DNA of 64,000 nucleotides from Actinoplanes philippinensis (GCF_900113015.1 NZ_FONV01000003.1:558001-622000), one strand, 5' to 3'. Shown: positions 20,554 to 29,231, counted from the first letter of the stretch. Notes: generated from the sequence alone by a model not told the origin. Numbers and translations: made by a program.

Positions 20554-21354
20554 ATGCGTCACCGGATCACCGCGCTCGCCGGCGCGGTCGTCGCGGGCGC
20601 GGTGCTGAGCACGTCGTTCGGGGCCACACCGGCCGTCGCCGACGTGCCGGGATTCAGCGTGCGGGTGACGGCGCCGGACACGTTCACCGCGGCCCGGCCC
20701 GCGGAGACGGTGACCGCGGTCGTCACCTCGGAGAGCCGCCGGTGCCGCAAGGTCCGCTGGGTGCTCGTGGTCCGCTCGGAGGTGGACCCCGGCCAGCTGC
20801 GGGTGACCCGCGTCGAGGAGGACGGCGAGTTCGACACGAGCGTCAGCCGGGACGGCGACACCACCACGATCATCGACGAGGCGCTCGACCCGGGCACGCT
20901 GTGCCGGGGCCGGACGGTGACCGGCCGCTGGCAGATCTCCTTCGACGGCCCGGACGGCGGTGACGCGCGGTTCGAGGCGCAGGCCTTCGACGAGCGGGAG
21001 ACGCTGCTCAGCACCACCGGCGTGTCGTCGACGGTGCGTGGCCAGCGGGTCGCGAGCCCGTCGCCGGAGCCGTCCGAGACGCAGGGCGACGACGAGGACG
21101 AGGACGCCGCCGGGGGCGCCGGCGACGACACCGGCAACGCCGCGGCGCCGCCGATCGCCCCGGATCCGGGCGACGCCGAGACCGCCCTGGTCTCCCAGGA
21201 CACGTCACTGCTCGGGCCCGGCCTGGTCGTCGGCGGCATCTGCGTGTTCCTCGGCGTTCTGCTGCTGATCCGGCTGCGCGCGCGATCCCGGGAGGTCCGG
21301 GTCGAGGAGCAGGCCCTGCCGACCGGCTTCTACGGCATGCCACCGCGCCGATAG
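20554..21354 (+). CDS. Secreted protein with C-terminal membrane anchor
   Basis: A 266-residue protein I cannot assign to a family. Residues 1-30 are a signal peptide (MRHRITALAGAVVAGAVLS, cleavage near AVA-DVP). A beta-rich domain (about 31-165) has two Cys (SRRCRKVRW, GTLCRGRTV) that may form a disulfide. A Ser/Pro/Asp/Glu-rich stalk (about 170-220) leads to one membrane helix (LLGPGLVVGGICVFLGVLLLI) and a short basic cytosolic tail. The ATG at 20554 has GGAAGGGGGA upstream; an ATG 42 nt earlier would spoil the signal peptide. A perfect 13-bp hairpin lies downstream. Confidence 0.75.
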   Translation: MRHRITALAGAVVAGAVLSTSFGATPAVADVPGFSVRVTAPDTFTAARPAETVTAVVTSESRRCRKVRWVLVVRSEVDPGQLRVTRVEEDGEFDTSVSRDGDTTTIIDEALDPGTLCRGRTVTGRWQISFDGPDGGDARFEAQAFDERETLLSTTGVSSTVRGQRVASPSPEPSETQGDDEDEDAAGGAGDDTGNAAAPPIAPDPGDAETALVSQDTSLLGPGLVVGGICVFLGVLLLIRLRARSREVRVEEQALPTGFYGMPPRR

Positions 21355-21396
21355 GAGCACTTCCTCCGGGTGAATCCCCGCGGGACCGGCCGGGAA

Positions 21397-21434
21397 GTGA
21401 CGCTGCGCCGTTTAGCGTGATGGCGCAGCGTCAC
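21397..21434. terminator. 13-bp hairpin between two secreted-protein genes
   Basis: GTGACGCTGCGCC (21397-21409) pairs perfectly with GGCGCAGCGTCAC (21422-21434), loop 12 nt. It follows one gene by 42 bp and ends 19 bp before the next start, so it could be a terminator, an operator or an attenuator. Confidence 0.6.
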
Positions 21435-21453
21435 CGTCCATAGGGGAGGCCCC

Positions 21454-22080
21454 GTGGCCCAGCGCCCGTCTGCCGTACGCCCTCTCGCCCAGCGTCCCGC
21501 CCGGATCGCCGCCGCGTTCGGCGCCCTGGCCGTCGTGTCGGTGGCCGTTCCGGCCGGTGTCTCGTTCGCCGGCACCGACCGCGTCCCGGCCGCCCCGCCG
21601 GCGCCCGCCGCGCCGGACGGCGGATACGGTGTCGACCCGCGGATCCCGGACGAGCTGGCCCCGCCGCCCGGCCACGTGCTGCACGCCGTCCTCAAGGCTC
21701 GCGGCGTGCAGATCTACGAGTGCCGTTCGGGCGCCTGGACGCCGCGGGAGCCGGCCGCCTCGCTCACCGGCGTCACGGTGCGCCCGGTGAAGCGGGTGAG
21801 CGCCCTCCACTTCCGCGGCCCGAGCTGGCAGTCGGACCAGGACGGCTCGCTGCTGGAGGGCGACCCGGAAGGTGTCGTCCGGGTGGCGTCCGAGCACCCG
21901 GGCAGCCTCCAGCAGCTGCGCGTCCGGGCGAAGGCCACCAGCGGGACCGGCACGTTCGCCAAGGTCACCTGGATCCAGCGGATCGACACGGTCGGCGGGG
22001 CGGCCCCGGCGGGCGCCTGTGCCGGCGGGACGGCGTCGGCACCGTACCGCGCTGTCTATCGGTTCTTCGTCGCGGCCTGA
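21454..22080 (+). CDS. Secreted DUF3455-type protein
   Basis: A 208-residue exported protein. After a signal peptide (about 1-40, ending VSFAGTD) the sequence matches the DUF3455 pattern: PPGHVLHAVLKARGVQIYEC, W-x-PREPAASL, ALHFRGPSWQSDQDGSLLEG and TFAKVTWIQRIDTVGGAAPAGAC. Function of this family is unknown; fungal and bacterial members are secreted. The GTG at 21454 has GGGGAGG about 5 nt upstream. The last 25 bp overlap the end of the converging membrane-protein gene. Confidence 0.83.
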   Translation: MAQRPSAVRPLAQRPARIAAAFGALAVVSVAVPAGVSFAGTDRVPAAPPAPAAPDGGYGVDPRIPDELAPPPGHVLHAVLKARGVQIYECRSGAWTPREPAASLTGVTVRPVKRVSALHFRGPSWQSDQDGSLLEGDPEGVVRVASEHPGSLQQLRVRAKATSGTGTFAKVTWIQRIDTVGGAAPAGACAGGTASAPYRAVYRFFVAA

Positions 22081-22685
22081 CCGAGGAACTCCCGGGCCGC
22101 CTCGACCAGCGCCTCCGGATCGTCGGCGTGGAAGCGCACGGCGCTCGCGGGCCGCCCCTTCGCCTTGCGCACCGGGAGCACGAGGGGCTCGGTGAGCCGG
22201 ACGTCGACGCTGGTCTGGCTCGCCATGCCGAGGGAGAGCACGCCGTCCTCGAGCTGGGTCTGGCCGCCCGGTGGCATCGACCGGCGGCGCACCTCGATCG
22301 CGGCGATCCGGTCCCAGCCGATGACCACGTCGAGGGTGAGGCCGTTGCGGATGCGCAGCCCCGACGGGCCGGTCAGGTGCGGGTGCACGACGATGCTGGC
22401 GTAGAGCCCGAACATCCAGATCAGGCCGTAGATCCCGAGGCCGAGCAGCACGTTCGCGAGCGGCTCCCAGGGGACGATCAGCTCCAGGATCGGGATCTCG
22501 ATCGCGGAGACGACCAGGAACGCGACGAGGATCATCCGGACCGCGCCGATGTACGCGAAGCGCCTGGCCCCCGGCTCGACCGGGACGGGCCGCCGCAGGA
22601 TCCAGCGGAACAGCGCCGCCCAGAGCCGCAGCTCGTAGACGACCACGAATCTCGCGAGTCCCCACACCTTCGTCACGACTGCCAC
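22056..22685 (-). CDS. Membrane protein with bacterial PH-like domain
   Basis: A 209-residue protein with two or three hydrophobic helices in the first half (RMILVAFLVVSAIEIPILELIV; NVLLGLGIYGLIWMFGLYASIVV) and a soluble beta-rich second half (GPSGLRIRNGLTLDVVIGWDRIAAIEVRRRSM) that looks like a bacterial PH domain. The start is the GTG at 22685, with no clear Shine-Dalgarno sequence. Its 3' end overlaps the DUF3455 gene tail-to-tail by 25 bp. Function unknown; the domain assignment is tentative. Confidence 0.75.
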   Translation of the reverse strand: MAVVTKVWGLARFVVVYELRLWAALFRWILRRPVPVEPGARRFAYIGAVRMILVAFLVVSAIEIPILELIVPWEPLANVLLGLGIYGLIWMFGLYASIVVHPHLTGPSGLRIRNGLTLDVVIGWDRIAAIEVRRRSMPPGGQTQLEDGVLSLGMASQTSVDVRLTEPLVLPVRKAKGRPASAVRFHADDPEALVEAAREFLGQAATKNR

Positions 22686-22718
22686 GGTAGGTCACGATGC
22701 ACTCGTATTGCAATAGCA

Positions 22719-22749
22719 CTGCCGGCCGGTGCGAGGCACCGGCCGGCAG
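22719..22749. terminator. Terminator of the GH6 cellulase gene
   Basis: CTGCCGGCCGGTGC (22719-22732) pairs perfectly with GCACCGGCCGGCAG (22736-22749) around a 3-nt loop, 15 bp after the cellulase stop on the reverse strand. Confidence 0.8.
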
Positions 22750-22764
22750 CTCCTGCGGGTTCGC

Positions 22765-24537
22765 TCAGAGAGCGGGGTACGCGTTCGCCATCAGCTGCGC
22801 GAACTGGGCGGGGAACCAGGCGCCCGAGATCGGGGCGTCGGGCAGCGCGCCGGACATGCTGTTGCCGTTACGGGCGTTACCGGTGTAGGCCGGGTCGCAC
22901 ATCTGGTCGAAGCCCTTGCCCTCGTTGTTCGGGATGAGCTTGCTGGAGCCGTCCGACTCGCCCGGCGGCTTCACCCAGACGTAGGCGTCGATACCGGCGG
23001 CCGGGGCCGCGGTGGGACGCTCGCCGAGACCGGCGCCGGACTGGTTGCACCAGTTGCCGGCGTGGATCCGGCGGTCGATGCGCGACTCGTTGACGAAGGT
23101 GTCGACGTTGGTGCTGCTGCTCGGACCGGACGGCCGGGCCGAACCGCCCCAGCCGTTGCGGGAGGTGTCGATCAGCATGCCGATGCCGGAGTCGAAGCCG
23201 ACCGAGATCAGCTTGGCCCGGAAGGCCTGCGCGAAGGACAGCTCGTCGACGTACTGGTTCCAGTCCACCCACTTCGACTGACGCACCGTGGTGCCACCGA
23301 CCGTGGTGCCGACCGTGAAGTTGGTCTCCTTCAGGGCCGAGTAGTTGGCCGTGTTGGTGATGAAGCCGTGCACGTTCTTCACGTTGCCGGACGCCTGAGC
23401 GGCCTGCAGCATGATGTCGGCGGTGGGGCCGAAGTTCGTGTCCCAGCCGATCCAGCCGTGGTGGGCGGCGTCCACGTAGTTGTAGGTGTTGCCGAGCGCG
23501 CCGAGCTTGTTCAGGGCGTAGCCGATGCCCTGGACGTACCCGCCGTTGGCCTTCATCGTGTCGCAGGTCGCCGTGGCGCCCGCGGCGCTGCCGACGTTCG
23601 TGACCAGGTTCGGCAGCGAGTCGATCTCCACGATGTTGATGATGCGGAGGTTCTTGTACTTCGCGTCGGCCTGGATCGCGGCGATCGGGTCGATGTAGTC
23701 GGTCTTGTACTTCGGCAGGTCGTTCGGGCCGAGCTCACCGTTGGAGGCGAGCGCCGAGCAGTCCCGGCCGGGCAGGTTGTAGATGACGAACTGGATGTAG
23801 CCGGCGCCCTGCGCCAGAGCCGCGTCCAGGTGGGCGCGCATGCCCATCGCGCCGTTCGAGCTGCTGTCCGTGCTGCCGTTGATCGCGGCGATCCGGTCCA
23901 TCCACACCGCTGTCGGGTTGTTCGACACCCGGCTGCCGCCGGACACCGACTCCGCCTTGGCCTTCCACTCGGGGTTCACGTAACCCTTGACCCCGACATA
24001 CGGGTTGTCCACCCGGACGCCCGGCGTCACCGAGGTCGACGGCGAGGGGGACGTCGACGTGGACGGCGAGGTGGAGGTGGACGGGGACGTCGAGTTGGAC
24101 GGCGACGGCGAGGTGGTTCCGCCGTTGCAGACGACGCCGTTGAGCGAGAACGACGCCGGAGCGGTGTTCGTGCCCGAGTAGTTGGCGTTGAAGCCGAAGT
24201 TCGCGGTGGCGTTGGTGCCCAGCGACGCCGACCAGCTCGGGTTGGCGGCCGTGACGGCCGTCCCGGACTGGGTGATGGTGGCGCTCCAGCCCTGGGTGAT
24301 CTGCTGGTTGCCCGGCCAGGTCCAGGTCAGCCGCCAGCCACCGGAGATCGGGTCGCCGAGGTTGGTGACGGTGACGTTGCCGGTGAAGCCGGTGCTCCAC
24401 GAGTTCGCCGAATAGGAAACGCTGCAACCGGCAGCGGCGCTCGCGCTGGTCGCCACGGCGACGGCGCCGCCTGCGGCGACGACGCCCACGGCAGCGGCTG
24501 CCGTCAGTGCGCGAGCGCGGGTGGGGATGGGTCTCAT
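22765..24537 (-). CDS. Secreted GH6 exo-cellulase with N-terminal CBM2
   Basis: A 590-residue cellulase, probably a cellobiohydrolase (EC 3.2.1.91). Signal peptide to about 35 (ATSASA-AAG), CBM2 cellulose-binding domain about 36-135 (GCSVSYSANSWSTGF to LNGVVC, the Cys pair forming a disulfide), a Ser/Thr/Pro linker with STSPST repeats, then the GH6 catalytic domain. Active-site landmarks are VIYNLPGRDCSA (proton donor region), NIVEIDSLPNLVTN and WVKPPGESDG (base region). The long catalytic domain with extra loops suggests exo action. The ATG at 24537 has GAGGAG 5 nt upstream. A perfect CebR-type operator lies 96 bp upstream, so cellobiose-responsive repression is expected. Confidence 0.95.
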   Translation of the reverse strand: MRPIPTRARALTAAAAVGVVAAGGAVAVATSASAAAGCSVSYSANSWSTGFTGNVTVTNLGDPISGGWRLTWTWPGNQQITQGWSATITQSGTAVTAANPSWSASLGTNATANFGFNANYSGTNTAPASFSLNGVVCNGGTTSPSPSNSTSPSTSTSPSTSTSPSPSTSVTPGVRVDNPYVGVKGYVNPEWKAKAESVSGGSRVSNNPTAVWMDRIAAINGSTDSSSNGAMGMRAHLDAALAQGAGYIQFVIYNLPGRDCSALASNGELGPNDLPKYKTDYIDPIAAIQADAKYKNLRIINIVEIDSLPNLVTNVGSAAGATATCDTMKANGGYVQGIGYALNKLGALGNTYNYVDAAHHGWIGWDTNFGPTADIMLQAAQASGNVKNVHGFITNTANYSALKETNFTVGTTVGGTTVRQSKWVDWNQYVDELSFAQAFRAKLISVGFDSGIGMLIDTSRNGWGGSARPSGPSSSTNVDTFVNESRIDRRIHAGNWCNQSGAGLGERPTAAPAAGIDAYVWVKPPGESDGSSKLIPNNEGKGFDQMCDPAYTGNARNGNSMSGALPDAPISGAWFPAQFAQLMANAYPAL

Positions 24538-24632
24538 GAGGGCTCCTCGAGACGGGGACGGCGTGGGAGCACGCCGGGGAACGGTCGGCAACACATCGGT
24601 GGGGATCGTTGGCCGATATGGACAGCATTCCA

Positions 24633-24646
24633 TGGGAGCGCTCCCA
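24633..24646. promoter_or_regulatory. CebR/CelR operator
   Basis: TGGGAGCGCTCCCA is a perfect 14-bp palindrome identical to the operator bound by CebR in Streptomyces and CelR in Thermobifida (established knowledge). It lies 96 bp upstream of the GH6 start, in or near the promoter. A CebR-like LacI protein is encoded at 58866-59876. Confidence 0.92.
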
Positions 24647-24699
24647 GCGCAATCATTCCGAAACAGGAGGGCAACCGACAGTTCACGACGCGCCATCGT

Positions 24700-24900
24700 G
24701 GCCGGTCACGGCCCGGATGGCACATGACGAACCGGGCCGTCGCCCCCGGCCGGCGGCGACTTCACCGCCTTCTTCGACCACCGCGACTTCCGGGTCACCG
24801 GCTCACGGGCGGCCGCCGAGGAGGTGACATCGGCGACCTTTCTGACCGCTTGGCAGAGGCGCGTCCCGTCGGCGGCTCACCGTCGCCGTGGCCGCCCGCC
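24700..24900 (+). pseudogene. Possible remnant of an ECF-type sigma factor gene
   Basis: From 24755 one frame reads GGDFTAFFDHRDFRVTGSR and then AAAEEVTSATFLTAWQRR, which resembles sigma region 2 (FTAFFDRH...RLTGSRAAAEDLTSATFLEAW). The stretch between FFD and VTGS is about 15 residues too short. A plausible start, ATGGCACATGACGAACC at 24718, is in a different frame. After the Trp the reading frame turns to Arg/Pro-rich noise, and no region 4 is seen. This fits a decayed gene, but the match is short. Confidence 0.4.
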
Positions 24901-25048
24901 ACCGCGGGCCACCGTGCCCACGCCCAACAGCGCTCCCTGCACCGCCCGGCGCAGCTGCCTGCTCCGCGTCCCGATCGCCGCCACGGTCATCAGGCCCGGC
25001 TACGGATGCGGCCGGCCGCCTGGACGACGAGGACTGCATCCGGGTGCC

Positions 25049-25103
25049 GCACGCGGCCGCATCCAGGCACTGCACGCGGCCGCATCCAGGCACTGCACGC
25101 GGC
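25049..25103. repeat. 23-bp tandem repeat, 2.4 copies
   Basis: Two identical 23-bp units (25049-25071 and 25072-25094), each beginning GCACGCGGCCGCATCC, are followed by a 9-bp third partial copy. Perfect identity suggests recent slippage or duplication. Confidence 0.85.
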
Positions 25104-25424
25104 GGCACCCGGGTGCCGCGCGGAGCGGCCCGGCCCCTGCCCCAGACGGATCCGGGGAGCCGGAGCCTGCCGCACTTCCCGGCGACTGTCACCGACCTCG
25201 CGGTCGCGGTTTGGCACGGCGACCGGACCACTGCTGCCACCCTCACCAAAGGAGGCACACCTAGCCCGCGAACGGATCGCCTACGGAGTTCTCGGGGCGG
25301 AGACCTGACCGAAGCCACTCTTCGACGGACCCGCGAGTGCTGGGCCGCCGCCGACGGGACGGTCGCCTCCCGGGGCGACATCCCCTACGAGGACGGCCCG
25401 CCGATTCCGGCCACCGCAGACAAC

Positions 25425-25565
25425 CGGCCCGCGGAATCCCAAAACGCTGACGCGAGGTCGAACTCTGTCCGCACGCCCTGGGCAGTACCCGGCCGACCGC
25501 GGGCTCCGGCCGCCGAGAACTGTCGGCCCGTGGAATCCTAAAATCCCTGACGCCGGGTCGAGCAC
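25425..25565. repeat. Imperfect direct repeat pair, about 40 bp each
   Basis: 25425-25464 and 25524-25565 share the frame CGGCCCG-x-GGAATCC-x-AAAA-x-CTGACGC-x-GGTCGA, spaced about 100 bp. On the reverse strand the two copies read similarly (ILGFHGPTVLGGR and VLGFRGPVVCGGR), but there is no convincing gene around them. Confidence 0.6.
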
Positions 25566-25610
25566 TTGCTGCAAGCCTCACGGACAGCGCTCGACGGACC
25601 GGCGGCGACG

Positions 25611-26282
25611 TCATCCGGAGTGGCGCTCTTCGAGTCGGGTCAGAAGGGACGTCAGGGTCGTTTCGGTCGCGGCCCGGAGCCGGAGCGTTGCCTGCACGAA
25701 ACGGGCGTTGTGGGCGTACAAATTGGGAATGGCGACGCACCGCAACCCGGCAGCCACCGCGGCCGAAACGCCGTGCGGGGTATCCTCGAAGGCCACCGCC
25801 GCCTCCGGCGGGAGGCCGAGACGGTCGAGGGCCAACCGGTAGACCGCCGGGTCCGGCTTGGGCGCCGCGACCTCATCGCCGCAGGCCAGGACCTCGAAGC
25901 GGGCCAGATCGCCAGTGCGCGCCAGATGCCCGGCGACCCACTCGTGCTGCGAGCTGCTCGCCACCGCCAGCCGCAACCCCAGGCCTTCGGCCTCACCCAG
26001 CCAGGCGTCCAGGCCGGCGGTCAGGCCCATGGTGCGATGTCTTTCCTTGCGGTACGCCGTACGCCGCGCGTGGCTGGCGGCGCGATCGAAGCCCGGCCCG
26101 ACCGTGGCCGCCAGAAGCGCATACCGCTCGTCGGTGGTATCGCCGCCGTGATCGGCGAAGAACGACGACTCGTCCAGTTCGTGCCCGTGGCGTCGCCATT
26201 CGGCTCGCCAACTGTCCAGCAGAGTGGTCTCAGTGTCCATCAGCAGACCGTCGAAGTCGAAGATCAACGCCTTGATCGCCAT
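25611..26282 (-). CDS. HAD-superfamily phosphatase (beta-phosphoglucomutase-like)
   Basis: A 223-residue HAD subfamily IA hydrolase. Motif I is IFDFDGLLMDTE with the nucleophile and acid/base Asp pair; motif II is AVASSS; the Lys of motif III is in AAPKPDPAVYRLAL and motif IV is AVAFEDTPHGVSAA. A helical cap lies between residues 15 and 80. Substrates are probably sugar phosphates, but sequence alone does not decide. The ATG at 26282 is preferred over an upstream start because CATAAT ends 6 nt before it, implying a leaderless mRNA. It is divergent from the GGDEF gene. Confidence 0.9.
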   Translation of the reverse strand: MAIKALIFDFDGLLMDTETTLLDSWRAEWRRHGHELDESSFFADHGGDTTDERYALLAATVGPGFDRAASHARRTAYRKERHRTMGLTAGLDAWLGEAEGLGLRLAVASSSQHEWVAGHLARTGDLARFEVLACGDEVAAPKPDPAVYRLALDRLGLPPEAAVAFEDTPHGVSAAVAAGLRCVAIPNLYAHNARFVQATLRLRAATETTLTSLLTRLEERHSG

Positions 26283-26288
26283 CGGAAG

Positions 26289-26294
26289 ATTATG
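26289..26294 (-). promoter_or_regulatory. -10 element of a leaderless promoter (HAD gene)
   Basis: Reverse-strand CATAAT ends 6 nt before the ATG at 26282 and no Shine-Dalgarno sequence is present, as in leaderless actinomycete transcripts. Confidence 0.55.
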
Positions 26295-26379
26295 AATGGC
26301 ACCCGAGCGCACCCGATTTGCGACCTGTCACTGGCCGTTCGTGGCTCAACCGGGACCCCGTAGTGCCGACCCTAGGGCC

Positions 26380-27903
26380 ATGAGCGTGGGCAGCGAGATG
26401 CACACAGCCGGTCCCGGGTTGGAAGGGGCCGGCGAGGACATGACGCCGGACCGGCAGGGGCTGATTTTGGCCGAGCTGGTGGCGTTCATGACGAAAGACA
26501 CCCCGTCGGTGCAGCATGTGCTGGACCTGACGGCGCCGCACCTGACGGAGATCGCGGGGCTGACCGCGGCCACCGTCTTCGAGCTCGACTCGGAGACCGG
26601 CATGATGACCGTCAGCGCGCGGGTCGGCGAGCCCGGCCGGCGCGACCAGCTGGTCGCCGGCAAGGTGTTCCGCACGCCGGCCGGTGGCAAGCCCGTCGTG
26701 AACGGCGAGCAGATGGCGATCCGCCTGCGTATCGGCGGGCAGACCGTCGGCGTGCTGCTGCTGACCGGCACCAACCTCGCCGAGCTGCAGCAGGAGACCA
26801 TCTCGACGATGGCCCTGCATTTCGCGACCACCCTGCAGGGGCTGGCCGCCGAGAAGCAGCGCCAGTTCGTCGCGCACAGCAGCGCCACCATCCGGGAGCT
26901 GTTCGAGCAGGGCATGTCGGCCGGCAACGTGGAGACCGCCGCCGAGCTGCTGGCCCGCTCGTGCGCCACCGCGTTCCGCACCGAACACGCCGCGATGCAC
27001 CTGATCGACGGTGAGGGGCGGATCCGGTACGTGCACGGGGTCGGCTTCTCCGACGACATCCACCGGGCGCTCACCGACAACCTGCTCGGCAAGCCGGCCG
27101 CCGAATCGCCGGTCTGGCGCAACAGCGCCGAGAAGGGCGAGCCGATGCTGGTGGCCGACGCCAGCACCGCGAAGGTACGGTCGGGCGGGCTCACCCAGAC
27201 GATCGGGCTGCAGTCCTTCATCGCGATGCCGCTGCTCTCCGCTCAGGGGCCGGTCGGCATGGTGATGTGCGGCGACTCCAGCGGTACCCGCGACTGGACC
27301 GCCCAGGACCGTATCCTCGCCCAGCAGCTCGCCGTCGAGGGCACCTTGATCATGGACAGCGCCCGGATGCGGCAGGCCGCCGAGGTGCACATGAACGAGC
27401 TGACCAAGCAGGCGTTCCACGACTCGCTGACCGGGCTGCCCAACCGCAAGATGCTCCTCGACCGGGCCACCACGGCCGTCGACATCGCCGCCGCCACCGG
27501 CACCCGGATGGCGCTGCTGCTGCTCGACCTCAACGGGTTCAAGCAGGTCAACGACACCGTTGGCCACCACGCCGGCGACGTGCTCCTGCAGCTGGTGGCC
27601 AAGCGGCTGCAGGGCGTCGTCCGCCGGCCCGACCTGGTCGCCCGTCTCGGCGGCGACGAGTTCTCGGTGCTGCTCACCGGCGATCCGGACGAGAGGGCGG
27701 CGATCGGGGTCGGCGACCGTATCTGCGAACGGCTCCGGGAGCCGTTCGACATCGAGGGCGAGCCGGTGCGGATCGGCGCCAGCATCGGGGTCGCTCTCTT
27801 CCCCGACCACGGCACCGAGTTCTCGGTTCTCATGCGCGAGGCCGACGCCTACATGTACCAGGCGAAACGCGGAGGCGGCGGGGTCCGCCTGGCCGGCAGC
27901 TGA
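26380..27903 (+). CDS. GAF-GGDEF diguanylate cyclase
   Basis: About 507 residues, cytosolic. Two GAF-like sensor regions occupy roughly the first 325 residues (QHVLDLTAPHLTEIAGLTAATVFEL; VETAAELLARSCATAFRTEHAAMHLIDGEG), followed by a linker helix and a GGDEF domain (HDSLTGLPNRKMLLDRA). The signature GGDEF is intact in ARLGGDEFSVLL and an RxxD inhibitory site (RRPD) lies five residues before it, so it should make c-di-GMP with product inhibition. No EAL domain. Starts at 26380, 26398 or 26440 are possible; 26440 has GGCGAGG upstream. The signal sensed by the GAF domains is unknown. Confidence 0.9.
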   Translation: MSVGSEMHTAGPGLEGAGEDMTPDRQGLILAELVAFMTKDTPSVQHVLDLTAPHLTEIAGLTAATVFELDSETGMMTVSARVGEPGRRDQLVAGKVFRTPAGGKPVVNGEQMAIRLRIGGQTVGVLLLTGTNLAELQQETISTMALHFATTLQGLAAEKQRQFVAHSSATIRELFEQGMSAGNVETAAELLARSCATAFRTEHAAMHLIDGEGRIRYVHGVGFSDDIHRALTDNLLGKPAAESPVWRNSAEKGEPMLVADASTAKVRSGGLTQTIGLQSFIAMPLLSAQGPVGMVMCGDSSGTRDWTAQDRILAQQLAVEGTLIMDSARMRQAAEVHMNELTKQAFHDSLTGLPNRKMLLDRATTAVDIAAATGTRMALLLLDLNGFKQVNDTVGHHAGDVLLQLVAKRLQGVVRRPDLVARLGGDEFSVLLTGDPDERAAIGVGDRICERLREPFDIEGEPVRIGASIGVALFPDHGTEFSVLMREADAYMYQAKRGGGGVRLAGS

Positions 27904-28146
27904 ACGAGGGCCGTCCCCGGGCGCTCCCCCGTCGTCACCCCGGATCTCGCCGGCACCGGCCCGACCGCGCACCGTTTCCGCGCGGTCGGGCCGGTGCCGG
28001 CTTTTCCGGGCGCTGCTCCCCCGCTGCCCGCCGGCCCGTCCGTCGCGGGGACTCGCCGCCAACCCCATAGAAGCAGCGAAAGGCCCTTCTCGGACTGGTA
28101 GTTTTCGGGATGAAACGTACCGAAACAACTCCACGGGGAGGACACG

Positions 28147-28926
28147 GTGAGCAGTACACGCTTGCTCACGGTCGGCGCCGCGATGGTCGCCGCGATGGCC
28201 GGCTCGACACCGGCCGCGGCCGCACCACCACCGCCGCCGGAGCTTCTGACAACCATGCAGTTCACGGCCGGCCCGGACGAGGTCGCGCCGGGCGGGAAGG
28301 TCGTTCTTAGCGGCCAGGCCGGGATAGAGGGCCGGAGCACCGGCAACGCCGGCCGGGTGGAGTTCTCCTTCCGCAAGAAGGGGACCACCGAGGAGGTCAG
28401 CGTCGGCGCCACCGACGCCGGCAGCTCCGGCAAGTTCCGGTTCACGACGAAGGCCACGGTCAGCGGCGAATACGTCGCCCACTACCGGCACCGGACCCGG
28501 GACATCACCGCTGACGGCACCGACTCGCTGAACGTCTACGTCGACCGGCCGGTGGACCGGTTCCTCTACTCGTGGACGGCTCAGGCGCTCTCCTGCCTGC
28601 CGACGTGCGTCGCCCAGGGCCCGGACCAGTTCGTCACCACCGGCCCGATCAAGGTCAAGCTGACCCGCGAGTGCCTGCGCCCGAACTCGGGCGGCCGCAT
28701 CGGATTCACCGCTGATCCCGCGAACACCTACACGGCGGGCGCCCCCGGCTGGCGCGATTTCCCCAACGGCGAGGGCCCGACCGACTTCGAACTGAACCCG
28801 GGAATCACCCGCGGCCACTTCTACCTGGAATGGACCAGCGGGCCGGCGGCCGACGCCAAGGAACTCACCTCGTGCAATCTCGCTTTCAGCGCCACGCAGC
28901 AGCAGACCGAACGCCAATACATCTGA
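28147..28926 (+). CDS. Secreted protein of unknown function
   Basis: A 259-residue exported protein. The signal peptide (MSSTRLLTVGAAMVAAMAGSTPAAAA) ends near residue 26. The first mature domain (about 35-130) looks like an Ig-like beta-sandwich (FTAGPDEVAPGGKVVLSGQAG ... GEYVAHYRH). The second half has Cys residues in LSCLPTCVAQG, RECLRP and TSCNLAF that could form two disulfides. I do not recognise a family. The GTG at 28147 has GGGGAGG 4-5 nt upstream, a strong site. A 12-bp terminator hairpin follows. Confidence 0.78.
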   Translation: MSSTRLLTVGAAMVAAMAGSTPAAAAPPPPPELLTTMQFTAGPDEVAPGGKVVLSGQAGIEGRSTGNAGRVEFSFRKKGTTEEVSVGATDAGSSGKFRFTTKATVSGEYVAHYRHRTRDITADGTDSLNVYVDRPVDRFLYSWTAQALSCLPTCVAQGPDQFVTTGPIKVKLTRECLRPNSGGRIGFTADPANTYTAGAPGWRDFPNGEGPTDFELNPGITRGHFYLEWTSGPAADAKELTSCNLAFSATQQQTERQYI

Positions 28927-28935
28927 CCATCGGCA

Positions 28936-28971
28936 CGGTGGCCGCCCTACGTGCTCCACGGGCGGCCACCG
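28936..28971. terminator. 12-bp terminator hairpin
   Basis: CGGTGGCCGCCC (28936-28947) pairs perfectly with GGGCGGCCACCG (28960-28971), loop 12 nt, 10 bp after the secreted-protein stop. Confidence 0.8.
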
Positions 28972-29231
28972 GTTGTTCACCGGTGAATCGTTCCGGGCGC
29001 TCATCGCTGCCGTGCCCGCCGGCGCCGGTCCCGGCCGTGGCGCCCGCGGGCACCGCTCCCGGCCGCCGCGCCCGCCGGCGCCGCTCCCAGCCGCCGCGCC
29101 CAGCCGCCGCGCCCGCCGGCGCCGCTCCCAACCGCCGCGCCCGACGCCCGACGCCGCCGTCGATGGCCTCGGCCTCGGCGTCACCCCGGCGCCCACGCCC
29201 TCCGTGCGGTCACCCCGGACCGGCGGCCGGC
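28972..29231. repeat. GC-rich repeat-bearing convergent gap
   Basis: This gap between converging genes holds an imperfect array of GCCGCCGCGCCCGCCGGCGCC-like units. Two 28-bp copies are identical (29062-29089 and 29103-29130, period 41 bp); more degenerate copies extend on both sides. No gene is supported. Confidence 0.7.

Larger units (their letters stand above)
24901..25610. other. Non-coding region with short repeats
   Basis: No gene is supported here; open frames on both strands are low-complexity. The region contains a 23-bp tandem repeat at 25049-25103 and a pair of imperfect direct repeats at 25425-25464 and 25524-25565. It lies upstream of nothing obvious: the cellulase gene starts to its left and the HAD gene ends to its right, both on the reverse strand. 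Confidence 0.5.

Noticed and set aside
24718..25320. Intact protein-coding gene between the cellulase and HAD genes
   Set aside because: Frames here change composition repeatedly, include tandem repeats and lack a credible start with full-length homology; only a short sigma-like segment is recognisable.
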